Part shown: positions 15,985 through 24,299 of the stretch, piece by piece | Position numbering within the stretch: position 1 is the stretch's first letter | Layout of the letters: every line of letters starts with the position of its first letter | Assembly (NCBI GenBank): GCA_942491345.1 | Contig: CALOAN010000011.1 | Span: 310,001-374,000, forward strand | Direction of reading: 5' to 3' | Source of the DNA: JAHEEL01 sp942491345 | GTDB taxonomy: Bacteria; Actinomycetota; Acidimicrobiia; Spongiisociales; UBA5794 | Length of the DNA stretch: 64,000 bases | The notes under the pieces: generated by a model | Databases searched by the model: none | What the model saw: the letters and a program-made list of their open reading frames with translations, nothing else | What the model was told of the DNA's origin: nothing | Made by a program: the position numbers and the translations under genes

Positions 15985-17775
15985 GTGCGAAGCGTGTTGC
16001 TATCACTGCTGGTGGTTGTTGTGGGTTCGGTTTCGGGTGCCTGTACTGCGGGTCCGGGCGAAGCCCCCACGAGTTCCGTCGCTCCGAGCACCACCACAAC
16101 CATCCCCGTGACGTCGGCACCCACAGCAACGACTTCCATTGCTCCGAGCACCACCACAACCATCCCGGTGACGTCGGCGCCCACAACAACGACGCTGCCT
16201 CCGAGTCCCAGCTTCGAGAATCTGGGTCTGGCTGCGAGTTGGGTCGTTCAGCTCGATGACGGCGTCGCGATCGGCGTGAACGAAAGCGAGCAGGGTTTCG
16301 ATCTCAGCGGCGACGGCGACACGGATGACGTTGTTGTCCATGTCGTTTCGGACGCCACGGTCGTGAACACCGGGCTCCAGGCGAGGTGGGGGGTGGTTCC
16401 CATCGCCGGCGGTGGCTTCGTCGTTCAGGTCTCGGAGCGTGATCTGGGCGCAGACCTCAACGGTGACGGAGACGCGGTGGACACTGTGCCAAGCACATGG
16501 AACGCGGACGACGGTGCAGCGAGCCTCGGTATGGCTGCTTGGGTGACGCCTGGTCCTGACGGGTCGCTGTGGCTCGAATCACCGGGGCCCGACGCACAGA
16601 CGCTGCGTGTGTTGCGCTCCGATGGCAGGTTGATCGATACCGGATGGATTGCCACGTCGGTGCGACCGAGGGACGACGGCACGGCGCTGATCGGAGTCAG
16701 CGAGCGTGAGCAGGGGCGCGATCTGAACGGTGACGGCACCCTCACCGAGCATGTGCTCGTGTTATGGGCTGAGCGCCATCCAGCCGAGGTGATCGGCCCC
16801 GCCTACGTCTATGACTCCACCACTGACGGGGGCGTCTGGTTGGCGTGGGACGAGCGAGATGAACAAGGCCGTGTGCAGTCCTGGCATCTCGGTTTCTGGC
16901 ATCGAGACACCGACTTCGTCGATCTGCCCATCGCGACGGTGAATCACACCGCGATGCCCAATGGAGGACTCATCTTTGGCGTTTCGGAGACAACGGACTA
17001 CTGGTCCTACAGCTACGAGTGCAATCAGGGTGGCCAAGATCTCAACGGAGATGGTGATTGCGCTGACTTCATCCTCCACCGCTGGAGCCCGGCTTCAGGA
17101 TTGGTCAGCCTGGGACTGATTCAGCAAGGGTGGTGCCCGGAGTGTGAATGGGGCTATGTCACTTCAGGAGACGTGGCATGGGCCAGCCAGAGGGAATGGG
17201 AAATGGGCCAGGATCTGGACGGTGACGGCGAGGTGACCGACGCGTCCGTGCTTCATGTTGTTGAAGGCGATGCCGTCCACAATCTCGGCGTTCGCGTGTC
17301 GTGGGATACACGTCGCTGGGCCGCCCTCGACGGGGGTGCAGTCGTCCTCGTCGAAGAGGCGACCAGAGATCTCAACGACGATGCCGACGTTGCGGATGGC
17401 GTCTTTCACTTCGTGCCGAACACCGGCGCGGCCATCAACATCGGTCTTGGCGGCGGATCGGCACAGGCCCTGAGCACCGGTGAAGTGGTGCTCCTCGCCG
17501 AGGAGGCGGGCAACGGTCGCGATTTCAACGGCGACGGCTACATATCCGACGACACATACGTGATCCACATATGGAGTCCGCAGCGCGGACTGACCAACAC
17601 CGGACTCACAAACGGCCGCTACATGGACGAGGAGGGACCGTCGAGGCCCTACCTGGTCGGGACGTTGCCAGATCGGGAGCTCGTGGCGCTCGTTCCCGAA
17701 TGGCAACAGGGGGACGGCGACCTCAATGGTGACGGGGATACCAACGACGTCGTTGTTCATGTTGTCTCGATGTGA
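15985..17775 (+). CDS. Lipoprotein with eight EF-hand/dockerin-like D-x-N-x-D-x-D repeats
   Basis: The 596-residue product starts at GTG 15985 with a signal peptide and lipobox S-V-S-G-A-C. A Ser/Thr/Pro stalk with a duplicated 20-residue unit follows (about residues 28-75). The body contains eight copies of a calcium-loop motif such as D-L-N-G-D-G-D-x-x-D, spaced irregularly and typically followed by hydrophobic V-x-H-V strands, as in D-L-S-G-D-G-D-T-D-D and D-F-N-G-D-G-Y-I-S-D. It is probably a cell-surface calcium-binding protein with a repeat scaffold resembling a propeller. Its ligand is unknown, and it sits beside the two exported propeller proteins. Confidence 0.7.
   Translation: MRSVLLSLLVVVVGSVSGACTAGPGEAPTSSVAPSTTTTIPVTSAPTATTSIAPSTTTTIPVTSAPTTTTLPPSPSFENLGLAASWVVQLDDGVAIGVNESEQGFDLSGDGDTDDVVVHVVSDATVVNTGLQARWGVVPIAGGGFVVQVSERDLGADLNGDGDAVDTVPSTWNADDGAASLGMAAWVTPGPDGSLWLESPGPDAQTLRVLRSDGRLIDTGWIATSVRPRDDGTALIGVSEREQGRDLNGDGTLTEHVLVLWAERHPAEVIGPAYVYDSTTDGGVWLAWDERDEQGRVQSWHLGFWHRDTDFVDLPIATVNHTAMPNGGLIFGVSETTDYWSYSYECNQGGQDLNGDGDCADFILHRWSPASGLVSLGLIQQGWCPECEWGYVTSGDVAWASQREWEMGQDLDGDGEVTDASVLHVVEGDAVHNLGVRVSWDTRRWAALDGGAVVLVEEATRDLNDDADVADGVFHFVPNTGAAINIGLGGGSAQALSTGEVVLLAEEAGNGRDFNGDGYISDDTYVIHIWSPQRGLTNTGLTNGRYMDEEGPSRPYLVGTLPDRELVALVPEWQQGDGDLNGDGDTNDVVVHVVSM
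16081..16200. repeat. Two tandem copies of a 60-bp unit coding the Thr/Pro stalk
   Basis: The units begin GCTCCGAGCACCACCACAAC at 16081 and again at 16141, with a few substitutions near the end of each. They encode A-P-S-T-T-T-T-I-P-V-T-S-A-P-T and lengthen the linker between lipid anchor and body of the lipoprotein. Confidence 0.85.
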
Positions 17776-17804
17776 CAATCGTTTCGCCACGGAATGGAGA
17801 AACC

Positions 17805-18005
17805 ATGGCTCGGCAGTCATCCTTCCCGCCAACTGGATTCCTGATCCTCGGGATTCTGAGCATCGCCGCCTCGATCGTCTTCGTGGTTCGTGCCCTTGCC
17901 GTTGAGGCGACCGCTGAGCGTCTCTGGTCGGCAGTGATCTTCGGAACGTTCGGGTTCTTCTGGCTGGCCGCCTACTGGTCGGCACGCCGCCATCCGATCA
18001 ACTGA
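17805..18005 (+). CDS. Small two-helix membrane protein
   Basis: The 66-residue product begins MARQSSFPPTGFLILGILSI and has two hydrophobic segments (about 10-28 and 38-57) with a basic tail R-R-H-P-I-N. ATG at 17805 follows GGAG; the frame is open to 17772 but this start suits the membrane topology. No family is recognised. It is the last gene before dprA, transcribed toward it. Confidence 0.55.
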   Translation: MARQSSFPPTGFLILGILSIAASIVFVVRALAVEATAERLWSAVIFGTFGFFWLAAYWSARRHPIN

Positions 18006-18058
18006 GACAGTTCGGAGAGTCACCCGCCGGACGTCACCAGATCATGACACTGAGCCGA

Positions 18059-18931
18059 TCACACACCCTCCCCCCTCGTTGTCGCTAGGGCATGGATCAG
18101 GCTGAGCTCTTCGACCAGGTCGCCGGGGTCGAAGACCGGGAACGCACCGTCGCGGATCAACCGGTTCGTGCCTTCCGAAGCCTTTCGATCGACGTCACCC
18201 GGCATGGCGAAGACGGCGATGCCGTACTCGGCTGCCTTGAGTGCGGTGATCAGCGCTCCGCCCGTGACCCCGGCCTCAACAACAACCACCGCCGCAGAGA
18301 GCCCGGCAATGATCCGATTCCGCAACGGGAACCGCCAGGCGTCCGGTCGGCTCCCTGGGGGATACTCGGACACGATTGCTCCCCCGAGTTCGAGGATCTG
18401 ATCGCCGAGACGCCGGTGCTCCCTCGGATACGTCACGTCGATCCCGCAACCAAGCACGGCGACGCCACGGCCACCCGCTGTGACCATGCCGCGGTGTGCT
18501 GCGCCGTCGATACCCCTGGCGAGCCCGGAAACGACGGGCCACCCTGCCTCGGCGACCGCAACACCGTAGGCATCGGCGAGCTCGAGGCCGTAGGCGGTGC
18601 ACCGGCGCGTACCGACGATGCCAACGCCGGGGACGGTCGGAAGCTCTCCACGAACGAACAGCAGGTCCGGCGCATCTTCGAATCGTTCGAGGTGGGCCGG
18701 ATAGGCCGGCTCTCCACGCCGAACGACAGTGATACCGAGAGCTTCCAGCTCCGCTTCCCGACGGACAGCGGGAACGGCGAGATTGCTGCGAATCGCTTCA
18801 GACGCCTTCACCCGCCGCCGCGTGATGGCTGCGATCGCCGCCGCGGGATCGCCGAACCGGTCGGTGAGATCGCGGATGCGCTCCGGATGGAGCCCCGAGA
18901 ACGCCAGCCGAAGGCGGTGTGCATCGCTCAC
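18059..18931 (-). CDS. dprA: DNA processing protein DprA (SMF family)
   Basis: DprA loads RecA on incoming single-stranded DNA during transformation. The 290-residue product starts V(M)SDAHRLRLAFSGLHPERIR at a GTG that overlaps the comM stop (GTGA). It has an N-terminal SAM-like region (about 1-60) and the Rossmann-like core with V-G-T-R-R-C-T-A-Y-G, S-G-L-A-R-G-I-D-G-A-A-H, A-V-L-G-C-G-I-D-V-T-Y-P, S-E-Y-P-P-G and F-P-x-R-N-R-I-I-A-G-L. It ends soon after the core, so the C-terminal winged helix of many DprA proteins is absent. Its last 30 codons are duplicated at 6780-6869. Confidence 0.93.
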   Translation of the reverse strand: MSDAHRLRLAFSGLHPERIRDLTDRFGDPAAAIAAITRRRVKASEAIRSNLAVPAVRREAELEALGITVVRRGEPAYPAHLERFEDAPDLLFVRGELPTVPGVGIVGTRRCTAYGLELADAYGVAVAEAGWPVVSGLARGIDGAAHRGMVTAGGRGVAVLGCGIDVTYPREHRRLGDQILELGGAIVSEYPPGSRPDAWRFPLRNRIIAGLSAAVVVVEAGVTGGALITALKAAEYGIAVFAMPGDVDRKASEGTNRLIRDGAFPVFDPGDLVEELSLIHALATTRGEGV

Positions 18932-20400
18932 AACGTCACCCTCATACCGAGCGCCGTCTCGACGTGCGCCCCATCCACGGAAACCGACCCGGCGAGGTCG
19001 GCGATCGTCCGCGCGACCCGACGAACCCGGTCCCAGCCTCTGGCCGTGAGCTGATCTCCCGACGCTGCATCCGCGAGACGGCGGACGGCCGCATCGGTCC
19101 ACACCAGCGCATCGAGGTCCTGTCGTCGCAGCTCGCGGTTGAGGCGTCCCCGTTCGTCGAACTGGCGGCGACGGGCCGCCGACACCCTGGCCCGGACGAC
19201 GGCAGAGTCTTCACCGCGCGGTCCCGCCAGCTCCGATACCCGCAATCGCGGCAGGTCGACCTGGAGATCGAATCGGTCGAGCAGGGGGCCGGAGAATCGC
19301 CGTTTGTAACGTGCCTTCATCGATTCGCTGCACTCGCAGGACTTGGTCCGGTCCCCTGCGAAGCCGCAGGGGCACGGATTCGTGGCACCGACGACCTGAA
19401 TCTGACATGGGAACGCGACCGTTGCACCCTGGCGGGCAACGACCACACTCCCGTCCTCGATGGGGGTTCGGAGCGCATCGAGGAGCTGCGGTGGGTACTC
19501 ACCCAGCTCATCGAGGAATAGCACTCCGCGGTGGGCCAAGACGGCTTCACCGGGTGTCGGAACACCGGATCCTCCACCGATCAACGCCGCCAGCGAAGCC
19601 GAATGGTGCGGCGCGCGAAACGGGGGGATCGACGGTCCGGGTCGCAGACGTCCCGCCGCCGCCCAGACGAGCGCGACCTCGTGTGCCTCGCGATCGTCGA
19701 GGGGCGGAAGCAAGCCGGGCATCGTGCGGGCCAGCATCGTCTTGCCTGAACCGGGCGGGCCCCGAAAGAGCAGATGGTGGCCACCGGCGGCAGCGACCTC
19801 GAGGGCGGCCCGCGCGGTGTACTGGCCCCGCACTTCTGCGAGGTCTGGAATCGACGGAGCTTCGATCTCGACGGGATCGACGTCATCTCCGGGGTGCACG
19901 CCGCGTGCGACCTCCATAGCGTGGGCCAGTGATCGAACCGCCAGCACCCCGAGGTCCTGCCGGCCCGCCGTCTCGGCCACCGACCGCACCGGCAGCAGGC
20001 ACGGCTTGCCGAGGTCTCGAGCCACGAGGGCGGCTCCGAGGCCTCCTCGAGCCGGGCGCACCGCACCGTCGAGGGCGAGCTCTCCGAGCGCAACGATGTC
20101 GGTCGCACCCGGCGGGAGTTTCCCGTTGGCAGCGAGTACGGCGAGCGCGATCGGCAAGTCGTAGGCGGATCCGACTTTCGGGAGGTCTGCCGGCGACAGG
20201 TTCACAACGACCCGCTTCGACGGGAAGGCGTTCGACGTGGAGGCGATGGCTGCTCGGACACGTTCTTTGGCTTCGCGAACTGCGGCATCCGGGAGCCCGA
20301 CGATCACAAACCCGGAATTGCCGCCACCGATGTGCACTTCAACACGTACGGGATGCGGCTCAACGCCGATGATGGCACTTGATGTGATGGCTGCATTCAT
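18928..20400 (-). CDS. comM: ComM/YifB family Mg-chelatase-like AAA ATPase
   Basis: The 490-residue product is a ComM/YifB helicase-like AAA+ protein, linked in competent bacteria to branch migration during integration of transformed DNA. It shows the N-terminal ChlI domain (V-H-I-G-G-G-N-S-G-F-V-I-V-G-L-P), Walker A R-G-P-P-G-S-G-K-T-M-L-A-R near residue 213, Walker B G-V-L-F-L-D-E-L-G-E, and a cysteine-rich zinc-binding-like insertion N-P-C-P-C-G-F. The C-terminal Mg-chelatase domain follows. It is coupled to dprA by a GTGA overlap, forming a DNA-uptake processing pair. Confidence 0.93.
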   Translation of the reverse strand: MNAAITSSAIIGVEPHPVRVEVHIGGGNSGFVIVGLPDAAVREAKERVRAAIASTSNAFPSKRVVVNLSPADLPKVGSAYDLPIALAVLAANGKLPPGATDIVALGELALDGAVRPARGGLGAALVARDLGKPCLLPVRSVAETAGRQDLGVLAVRSLAHAMEVARGVHPGDDVDPVEIEAPSIPDLAEVRGQYTARAALEVAAAGGHHLLFRGPPGSGKTMLARTMPGLLPPLDDREAHEVALVWAAAGRLRPGPSIPPFRAPHHSASLAALIGGGSGVPTPGEAVLAHRGVLFLDELGEYPPQLLDALRTPIEDGSVVVARQGATVAFPCQIQVVGATNPCPCGFAGDRTKSCECSESMKARYKRRFSGPLLDRFDLQVDLPRLRVSELAGPRGEDSAVVRARVSAARRRQFDERGRLNRELRRQDLDALVWTDAAVRRLADAASGDQLTARGWDRVRRVARTIADLAGSVSVDGAHVETALGMRVTL

Positions 20401-20606
20401 TCAGCCAACATACGACGCGGATGTGACGCGAACTACCCCTGCGGCCCTCAAGTCGCTCTCACATGCCCTCGAAGTCCTCGCCGCCGCGCAGCCAACCGAG
20501 ATCGAGCGGGACTCGCACGTGTGGACGCTGTTGAGCGACGGCCCCTCGTCGACTCCGACGAGCCGAGCATTCGAGCGCTCGAACCTGCCGCCGGGCAAAC
20601 CGCCGG

Positions 20607-20828
20607 CTAGCGCTGAACGACAGCCAGCAGCAGCAACGCCACCCCGGTCACAACACCGAGGAGTCCAATAAACGAAACGAGGAACGTCGTCGATCCCAGC
20701 CGTTCGACATCACCTCTGCTCAACGCCCACTGTGGCATGACCCGGACCAGACGATGAGTCAACGGAAGCGCGGCGGCTACCGCAGCGAGACCTGCGACCA
20801 CGAACAGCACCCCGACAACCACTCTCAT
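20607..20828 (-). CDS. Small two-helix membrane protein
   Basis: The 73-residue product has hydrophobic segments at about 3-22 and 49-70 joined by a basic polar loop with R-L-V-R-V-M-P-Q-W-A-L-S-R-G-D-V-E-R-L-G. The gene lies upstream of comM on the same strand, with an unexplained 206-bp spacer between. No family is recognised. Confidence 0.6.
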   Translation of the reverse strand: MRVVVGVLFVVAGLAAVAAALPLTHRLVRVMPQWALSRGDVERLGSTTFLVSFIGLLGVVTGVALLLLAVVQR

Positions 20829-20974
20829 GGTTCCCTCCTGGAGACCACTCCATCGTCGCGCATCAAGCTGGGTGTCGCCAGACCAAATCGCGACCTCCCC
20901 CGACGGCGAACACCTTTCGCTCTCTCCGGCGTGCTACGGTCGCTCTATGGAACGACCAGACCCGCGCCAGTATC

Positions 20975-21100
20975 TTGGGAAACTTCAGCAACAGCGATCT
21001 GCCCCTTCTCGAGAAGCTCCGCCTGGTGGCGAAGAACAACGCCATCAAAATCAAGAATGGGACATCGTGCTGCGGAAACCATGGGGAGCCCGGCTGTTGA
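20975..21100 (+). CDS. Cysteine-rich microprotein ending CCGNxGEPGC
   Basis: A 41-codon frame reads L(M)-G-N-F-S-N-S-D-L-P-L-L-E-K-L-R-L-V-A-K and ends K-N-G-T-S-C-C-G-N-H-G-E-P-G-C before TGA. The charged helix plus a C-C-G-N-x-G-x-P-G-C tail has the look of very small conserved actinobacterial proteins, and the three cysteines with a nearby His could bind metal. The only in-frame start is TTG at 20975, with no clear ribosome-binding site. An ATG at 20947 in a different frame would need a frameshift. I trust the C-terminal frame more than the start. Confidence 0.5.
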   Translation: MGNFSNSDLPLLEKLRLVAKNNAIKIKNGTSCCGNHGEPGC

Positions 21101-21239
21101 GTGGGTCCTGACGAGTCCGGTTCGGACTCACACGACCATCACAGCCACGAGCACTAGATCCCTACTCACCGCTCTCGGCGGAGTCCTGTGGGCGGGCGAT
21201 TTGGGCGTCTGTTGGGACGGGAGCGCCGCATCGTCTGCG

Positions 21240-21521
21240 CTAGTACATCCAGGTGGCTGTACCGATCATGACCGCAGCAAGGATCACCAGCACCAATCCA
21301 ATCCAAACGATCTTGCCGAACGCCATTGCCACGAGCGCAACTCTCTGCGTCCCCGTCGCCTCGTTCCACCGCTCGTCTGAGGTCATCGGGTGCGAGTGAG
21401 GACGAACGGCGGCTGCGGGCTCCGGGGCATCGTTGCGCGTAGCCACCATCCATATGACACCTGCTGCAACGACCACCAGCCAGTACATCATCACTCCGTT
21501 CAGCCCGCATGTGCCGTCCAC
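21240..21521 (-). CDS. Small membrane protein, unknown function
   Basis: The frame encodes up to 93 residues with hydrophobic segments near residues 12-26 and 66-90 and a polar middle that includes M-T-S-D-E-R-W-N-E-A-T-G-T-Q-R. Translation may start at M11 or M12 (21491-21488), which would place the first membrane segment at the N-terminus. No family is recognised. The next upstream stretch, 21522-21742, shows no gene. Confidence 0.5.
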   Translation of the reverse strand: MDGTCGLNGVMMYWLVVVAAGVIWMVATRNDAPEPAAAVRPHSHPMTSDERWNEATGTQRVALVAMAFGKIVWIGLVLVILAAVMIGTATWMY

Positions 21522-21742
21522 TCACGCGGCACTCGCCCGATGTCACAATCGGGCCCCGCCATGTTGACGACATTCGGGCCGTGGTTCTTCTCTTGTGTTA
21601 TCCACTCTCCATTGTCTCCCGGGTCCAGGACACCAATAGGGTCGATAGTCTCGACCGGGGTTCGACGATGAACGACCACCCTGAGCGATCCTTCACCGCC
21701 GATGCTCGGCCGACGGCCTCGCGAATGGGCCGATTGCGCTAT

Positions 21743-22120
21743 TCAACGGGCCACGACTTCCTCGGCACGGCGCTTGATTCCCAGCAGCAGCGATCGCGAC
21801 ATCAACACATCGACCGGCACGAGCAGGAAGTGGGCGATTCGGGCCATGCCCTCCGGGTAGATGTTGCTCCGCGTCCGCAAGAGGAGTCTGGTCCGGTTCG
21901 CATCTGATGGTTCGAGGACAAATGACCAACAGAAGTCGAGACAGGGACCGGGGCGATCGCTCGACTGATCCGGGGGGATTCCCGAGATCGGGTGACGCAT
22001 CGAATGAAGCACCAACGCCCGTTGCGGATCGAGCGCCGCGACGTCGAAGAACGCTGTGTCACGTGGGTCCCGCGTCACATCCGCCGGAAAGCGGTGGACA
22101 GACGCGCTACGCGTCCTCAC
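21743..22120 (-). pseudogene. Probable N-terminally truncated SRPBCC/polyketide-cyclase-like gene
   Basis: The 125-residue frame has the look of the C-terminal half of an SRPBCC-type domain: F-F-D-V-A-A-L-D-P-Q-R-A-L-V-L-H-S, then L-D-F-C-W-S-F-V-L-E-P, T-R-L-L-L-R-T-R-S-N, and a final amphipathic helix with V-D-V-L-M-S-R-S. The N-terminal strands and helices of the fold are missing, and the apparent start lies within the 3' end of another small gene. It may be a remnant, or expressed as a stub. Confidence 0.5.
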
Positions 22121-22358
22121 CAGACTCAGCCTGCTCGGCTTCCGTCTCCTCCGTCACCTGTTGGTCGATGACATGGGTGACGGACGGCTGGTAGATCTCC
22201 TCGAAGAGCCCGAGCGAACGTGGCCTTGGACGATCCGTCGACCGGTAGTAGACCCACCCGCGCCGCTCGGCCCACGTGAGCAGCAGATGACCGGCCACGA
22301 GAACCAGCGACAGGACTACGACCACGGCGATCAACATCACCCACAACATGCCCTTCAT
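22107..22358 (-). CDS. Single-pass small membrane protein
   Basis: The 83-residue product begins MKGMLWVMLIAVVVVLSLVL, giving one strongly hydrophobic N-terminal helix. A basic patch (R-S-T-D-R-P-R-P-R-S-L-G) and an acidic Glu-rich tail follow. No family is recognised. It overlaps the start of the truncated SRPBCC-like frame by 14 bases. Confidence 0.55.
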   Translation of the reverse strand: MKGMLWVMLIAVVVVLSLVLVAGHLLLTWAERRGWVYYRSTDRPRPRSLGLFEEIYQPSVTHVIDQQVTEETEAEQAESGEDA

Positions 22359-22442
22359 GGTGGCATGAATACCGGCTGAGGGAACTCGCGTTCTTTGGAT
22401 ACCGCGACCTCAGACCGGCGAACAGTCCGGCAGGTCGGCCGA

Positions 22443-23219
22443 TCAGCGACCCTCGAACTCGGGTGGACGCTTCTGGAAGAACGCAGCCGCTCCCTCAGAC
22501 AGGTCTTCGGATCCCAGCAGTGTCGCCTGCGCCTGCTCTTCGAACGAAAGTGCCTGTTCGAAGGTCATGCTCGCGGAACGGTCGAGCGCCACCTTGATGA
22601 ACCGCTGAGCAAGCGGAGGGCCGGCGGCGAGCTCTTCAGCGACCTCGGTCACCTCGGCCTCGAGCCGGTCGGAGTCCACGACTCGAGTGACGAGACCGAT
22701 CGCCAGAGCTTCATCGGCCTCCACAATCCGGCCGGTGAGCGCCAGGTCTCGAGCTCGAGCGAGACCAACAAGCCGAGGGAGCAGCCACGTACCGCCGCAG
22801 TCGAGGGTCAACCCTCGCTTGACGAAGATCTCGGCGAACCGTGCACGACTGCTCGCGATCACGACATCACAACCGAGGGCGAGGTTCATCCCGGCACCGA
22901 CGGCGACACCATCGACGGCAGCTACCGTCGGCTTCGAAACCCGGTGAAGTGCGAGCGCTGCCCTGTTCGGGAGACGCATGTACTCTGCGTTCGCCGCCGC
23001 TGTCCCGAACCCGGAGAAATCGGCGCCGAGATCAGCCCCGGCGCAGAAGTCACCACCCGCACCGGTGAGCACCAGTGCTCGTTCTTCTGAGGCCTCGAAC
23101 GCATCCAGAGCGTCGGCGAGGTCTGCCCATCCGGTCCGTGGGACGGCATTCTTGGACTCCGGCGACGACATCGTCACCCACCGAATGCTTCCCCGGTCCT
23201 CTACCGCGACAAACGCCAT
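22443..23219 (-). CDS. Enoyl-CoA hydratase/isomerase family protein (PaaG-like)
   Basis: The 258-residue crotonase-fold product acts on an acyl-CoA. Oxyanion-hole segments are seen in G-A-G-G-D-F-C-A-G-A-D-L and A-A-V-D-G-V-A-V-G-A-G-M-N-L-A-L-G-C-D. The active-site loop reads K-R-G-L-T-L-D-C-G-G-T-W-L-L-P-R, in which Asp replaces the second catalytic Glu of true hydratases, as in PaaG-type isomerases. An isomerase or other crotonase reaction is therefore more likely than classical hydration. The C-terminal trimerisation helix ends F-F-Q-K-R-P-P-E-F-E-G-R. No beta-oxidation partner is adjacent. Confidence 0.85.
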   Translation of the reverse strand: MAFVAVEDRGSIRWVTMSSPESKNAVPRTGWADLADALDAFEASEERALVLTGAGGDFCAGADLGADFSGFGTAAANAEYMRLPNRAALALHRVSKPTVAAVDGVAVGAGMNLALGCDVVIASSRARFAEIFVKRGLTLDCGGTWLLPRLVGLARARDLALTGRIVEADEALAIGLVTRVVDSDRLEAEVTEVAEELAAGPPLAQRFIKVALDRSASMTFEQALSFEEQAQATLLGSEDLSEGAAAFFQKRPPEFEGR

Positions 23220-23279
23220 GAACCGAAACTAGCACCGCTCCGACACTCGGCTGCTCCGCCACCGCGCTACGTTGTCCCC

Positions 23280-23390
23280 ATGGGCTTCAACCCTTTCCGT
23301 GATCAGAAGCGATCTGCCACCGACATTGTGCTCGTTGTGGTGTTCGTGGTCCTGATCCTGGCATTCGTTGCGTGGGGGTTCTTCGGCTGA
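23280..23390 (+). CDS. 36-residue single-pass membrane microprotein
   Basis: ATG at 23280 opens a frame reading MGFNPFRDQKRSATDIVLVV and then a continuous hydrophobic stretch to F-V-A-W-G-F-F-G and TGA. The amphipathic N-terminus, single helix and aromatic C-terminus look like a genuine membrane microprotein. Its stop overlaps the next start by one base (TGATG), which supports expression of both. Confidence 0.6.
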   Translation: MGFNPFRDQKRSATDIVLVVVFVVLILAFVAWGFFG

Positions 23391-23596
23391 TGCTCGACGA
23401 CACAGCAGTGCACTCCGTTCAGCCCTACCAGGCCCGCAAGGCGTACGTCTGCCCCGGGTGTGATTCCTGGATCGAACCGGGTGTCGGCCACGTCGTGGTC
23501 GTGCCACGGCTCGCCCCAGATCTGCGACGTCACTGGCACCGAGGTTGCTGGTTCAAAGACGAGCGCCGTCGACACGGCTCAGCCGTTCCCGGGTGA
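23390..23596 (+). CDS. Small zinc-ribbon-like protein
   Basis: The 68-residue product begins MLDDTAVHSVQPYQARKAYV. A C-P-G-C knuckle (C-P-G-C-D-S-W-I-E-P-G-x-G-H) and a later R-H-W-H-R-G-C-W supply Cys and His ligands, so it probably binds zinc. ATG at 23390 overlaps the stop of the preceding membrane microprotein. The 3' end overlaps the convergent yraN gene by 18 bases. Function is unknown. Confidence 0.6.
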   Translation: MLDDTAVHSVQPYQARKAYVCPGCDSWIEPGVGHVVVVPRLAPDLRRHWHRGCWFKDERRRHGSAVPG

Positions 23597-23908
23597 CCAT
23601 CGCACGATCACGGCCTCCGCGGTGAGCTCCACAGCAACGAGGTCCACACGATGGATACCGAGCGCACGCGCCGCACGACGAACCCTCGCCTCCTTCGCCT
23701 CGTTGAAGTTCTCCCAGGGCCGGGTTCCGGAACCAAGCCCGGTCTTCACCTCAACGGCGACAAGAACATCGGCGATGCGGGCCACCAGATCGATCTCATC
23801 GTGCCCGACCCGAACGTTGCGACCAAGAATGGTGGCGCCTCGCCGCTGTAGGAATCGAGAGGTGATCGACTCGCCTGCCCTACCAACCGAGAGGCGCTTC
23901 GCTGACAT
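23579..23908 (-). CDS. yraN: UPF0102 family protein YraN (nuclease-like fold)
   Basis: The 109-residue product has the PD-(D/E)xK-like core of the YraN family: the helix G-R-A-G-E-S-I-T-S-R-F-L-Q-R-R-G, then R-N-V-R-V-G-H-D-E-I-D-L-V-A-R and V-A-V-E-V-K-T. The family is widespread and usually sits near rplS, lepB or rnhB and dprA; its cellular role is not established. Its position here agrees with actinobacterial synteny. Confidence 0.88.
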   Translation of the reverse strand: MSAKRLSVGRAGESITSRFLQRRGATILGRNVRVGHDEIDLVARIADVLVAVEVKTGLGSGTRPWENFNEAKEARVRRAARALGIHRVDLVAVELTAEAVIVRWSPGNG

Positions 23909-23940
23909 CGAGTCATCGTCTCACCGGGGTGTGACGAGAA

Positions 23941-24252
23941 TCAGAACTCCGAGGGGATATCCGTCTCTTCGATGTTGACGTCACGGAAAGTCATCACCCG
24001 CACTCGTTTGACGAATCGGGCGGGGCGGAACATGTCCCACACCCACGCGTCTTCAAGCTCGAGTTCGAAGTAGACCGAGCCGTCAGCGGAGCGCGTGTTC
24101 ATCTCGACGCGGTTCGCGAGGTAGAAGCGGCGCTCGGTCTCGACCACATACCGGAACATGGGGAGGACGTCCCGATACTCGCGGTAGATCTGCAACTCAA
24201 CGTCGGTTTCGTACCGCTCGAGATCCTCTTCGCCCACTCGTGTATCTCCCAT
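23941..24252 (-). CDS. DUF2469 family protein
   Basis: The 103-residue product contains the family's highly conserved Y-R-E-Y-R-D-V-L-P-M-F-R-Y-V-V-E-T-E-R-R block, followed by D-A-W-V-W-D-M-F-R-P-A-R-F-V-K-R-V-R-V and F-R-D-V-N-I-E-E. The family is essentially actinobacterial and lies beside yraN in mycobacteria, as here. Function is unknown. The usual neighbour rnhB is absent between it and lepB. Confidence 0.92.
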   Translation of the reverse strand: MGDTRVGEEDLERYETDVELQIYREYRDVLPMFRYVVETERRFYLANRVEMNTRSADGSVYFELELEDAWVWDMFRPARFVKRVRVMTFRDVNIEETDIPSEF

Positions 24253-24299
24253 CCAGAGTCGACGCAGATGCTACCTGTGGTGTGTTGGTAACCCGGTTG

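Noticed and set aside
20401..20598. A 65-codon minus-strand frame between comM and the upstream membrane gene
   Set aside because: It fills the gap neatly, but composition is low-complexity Ser/Arg/Ala, there is no ribosome-binding site at its TTG start and no recognisable family.
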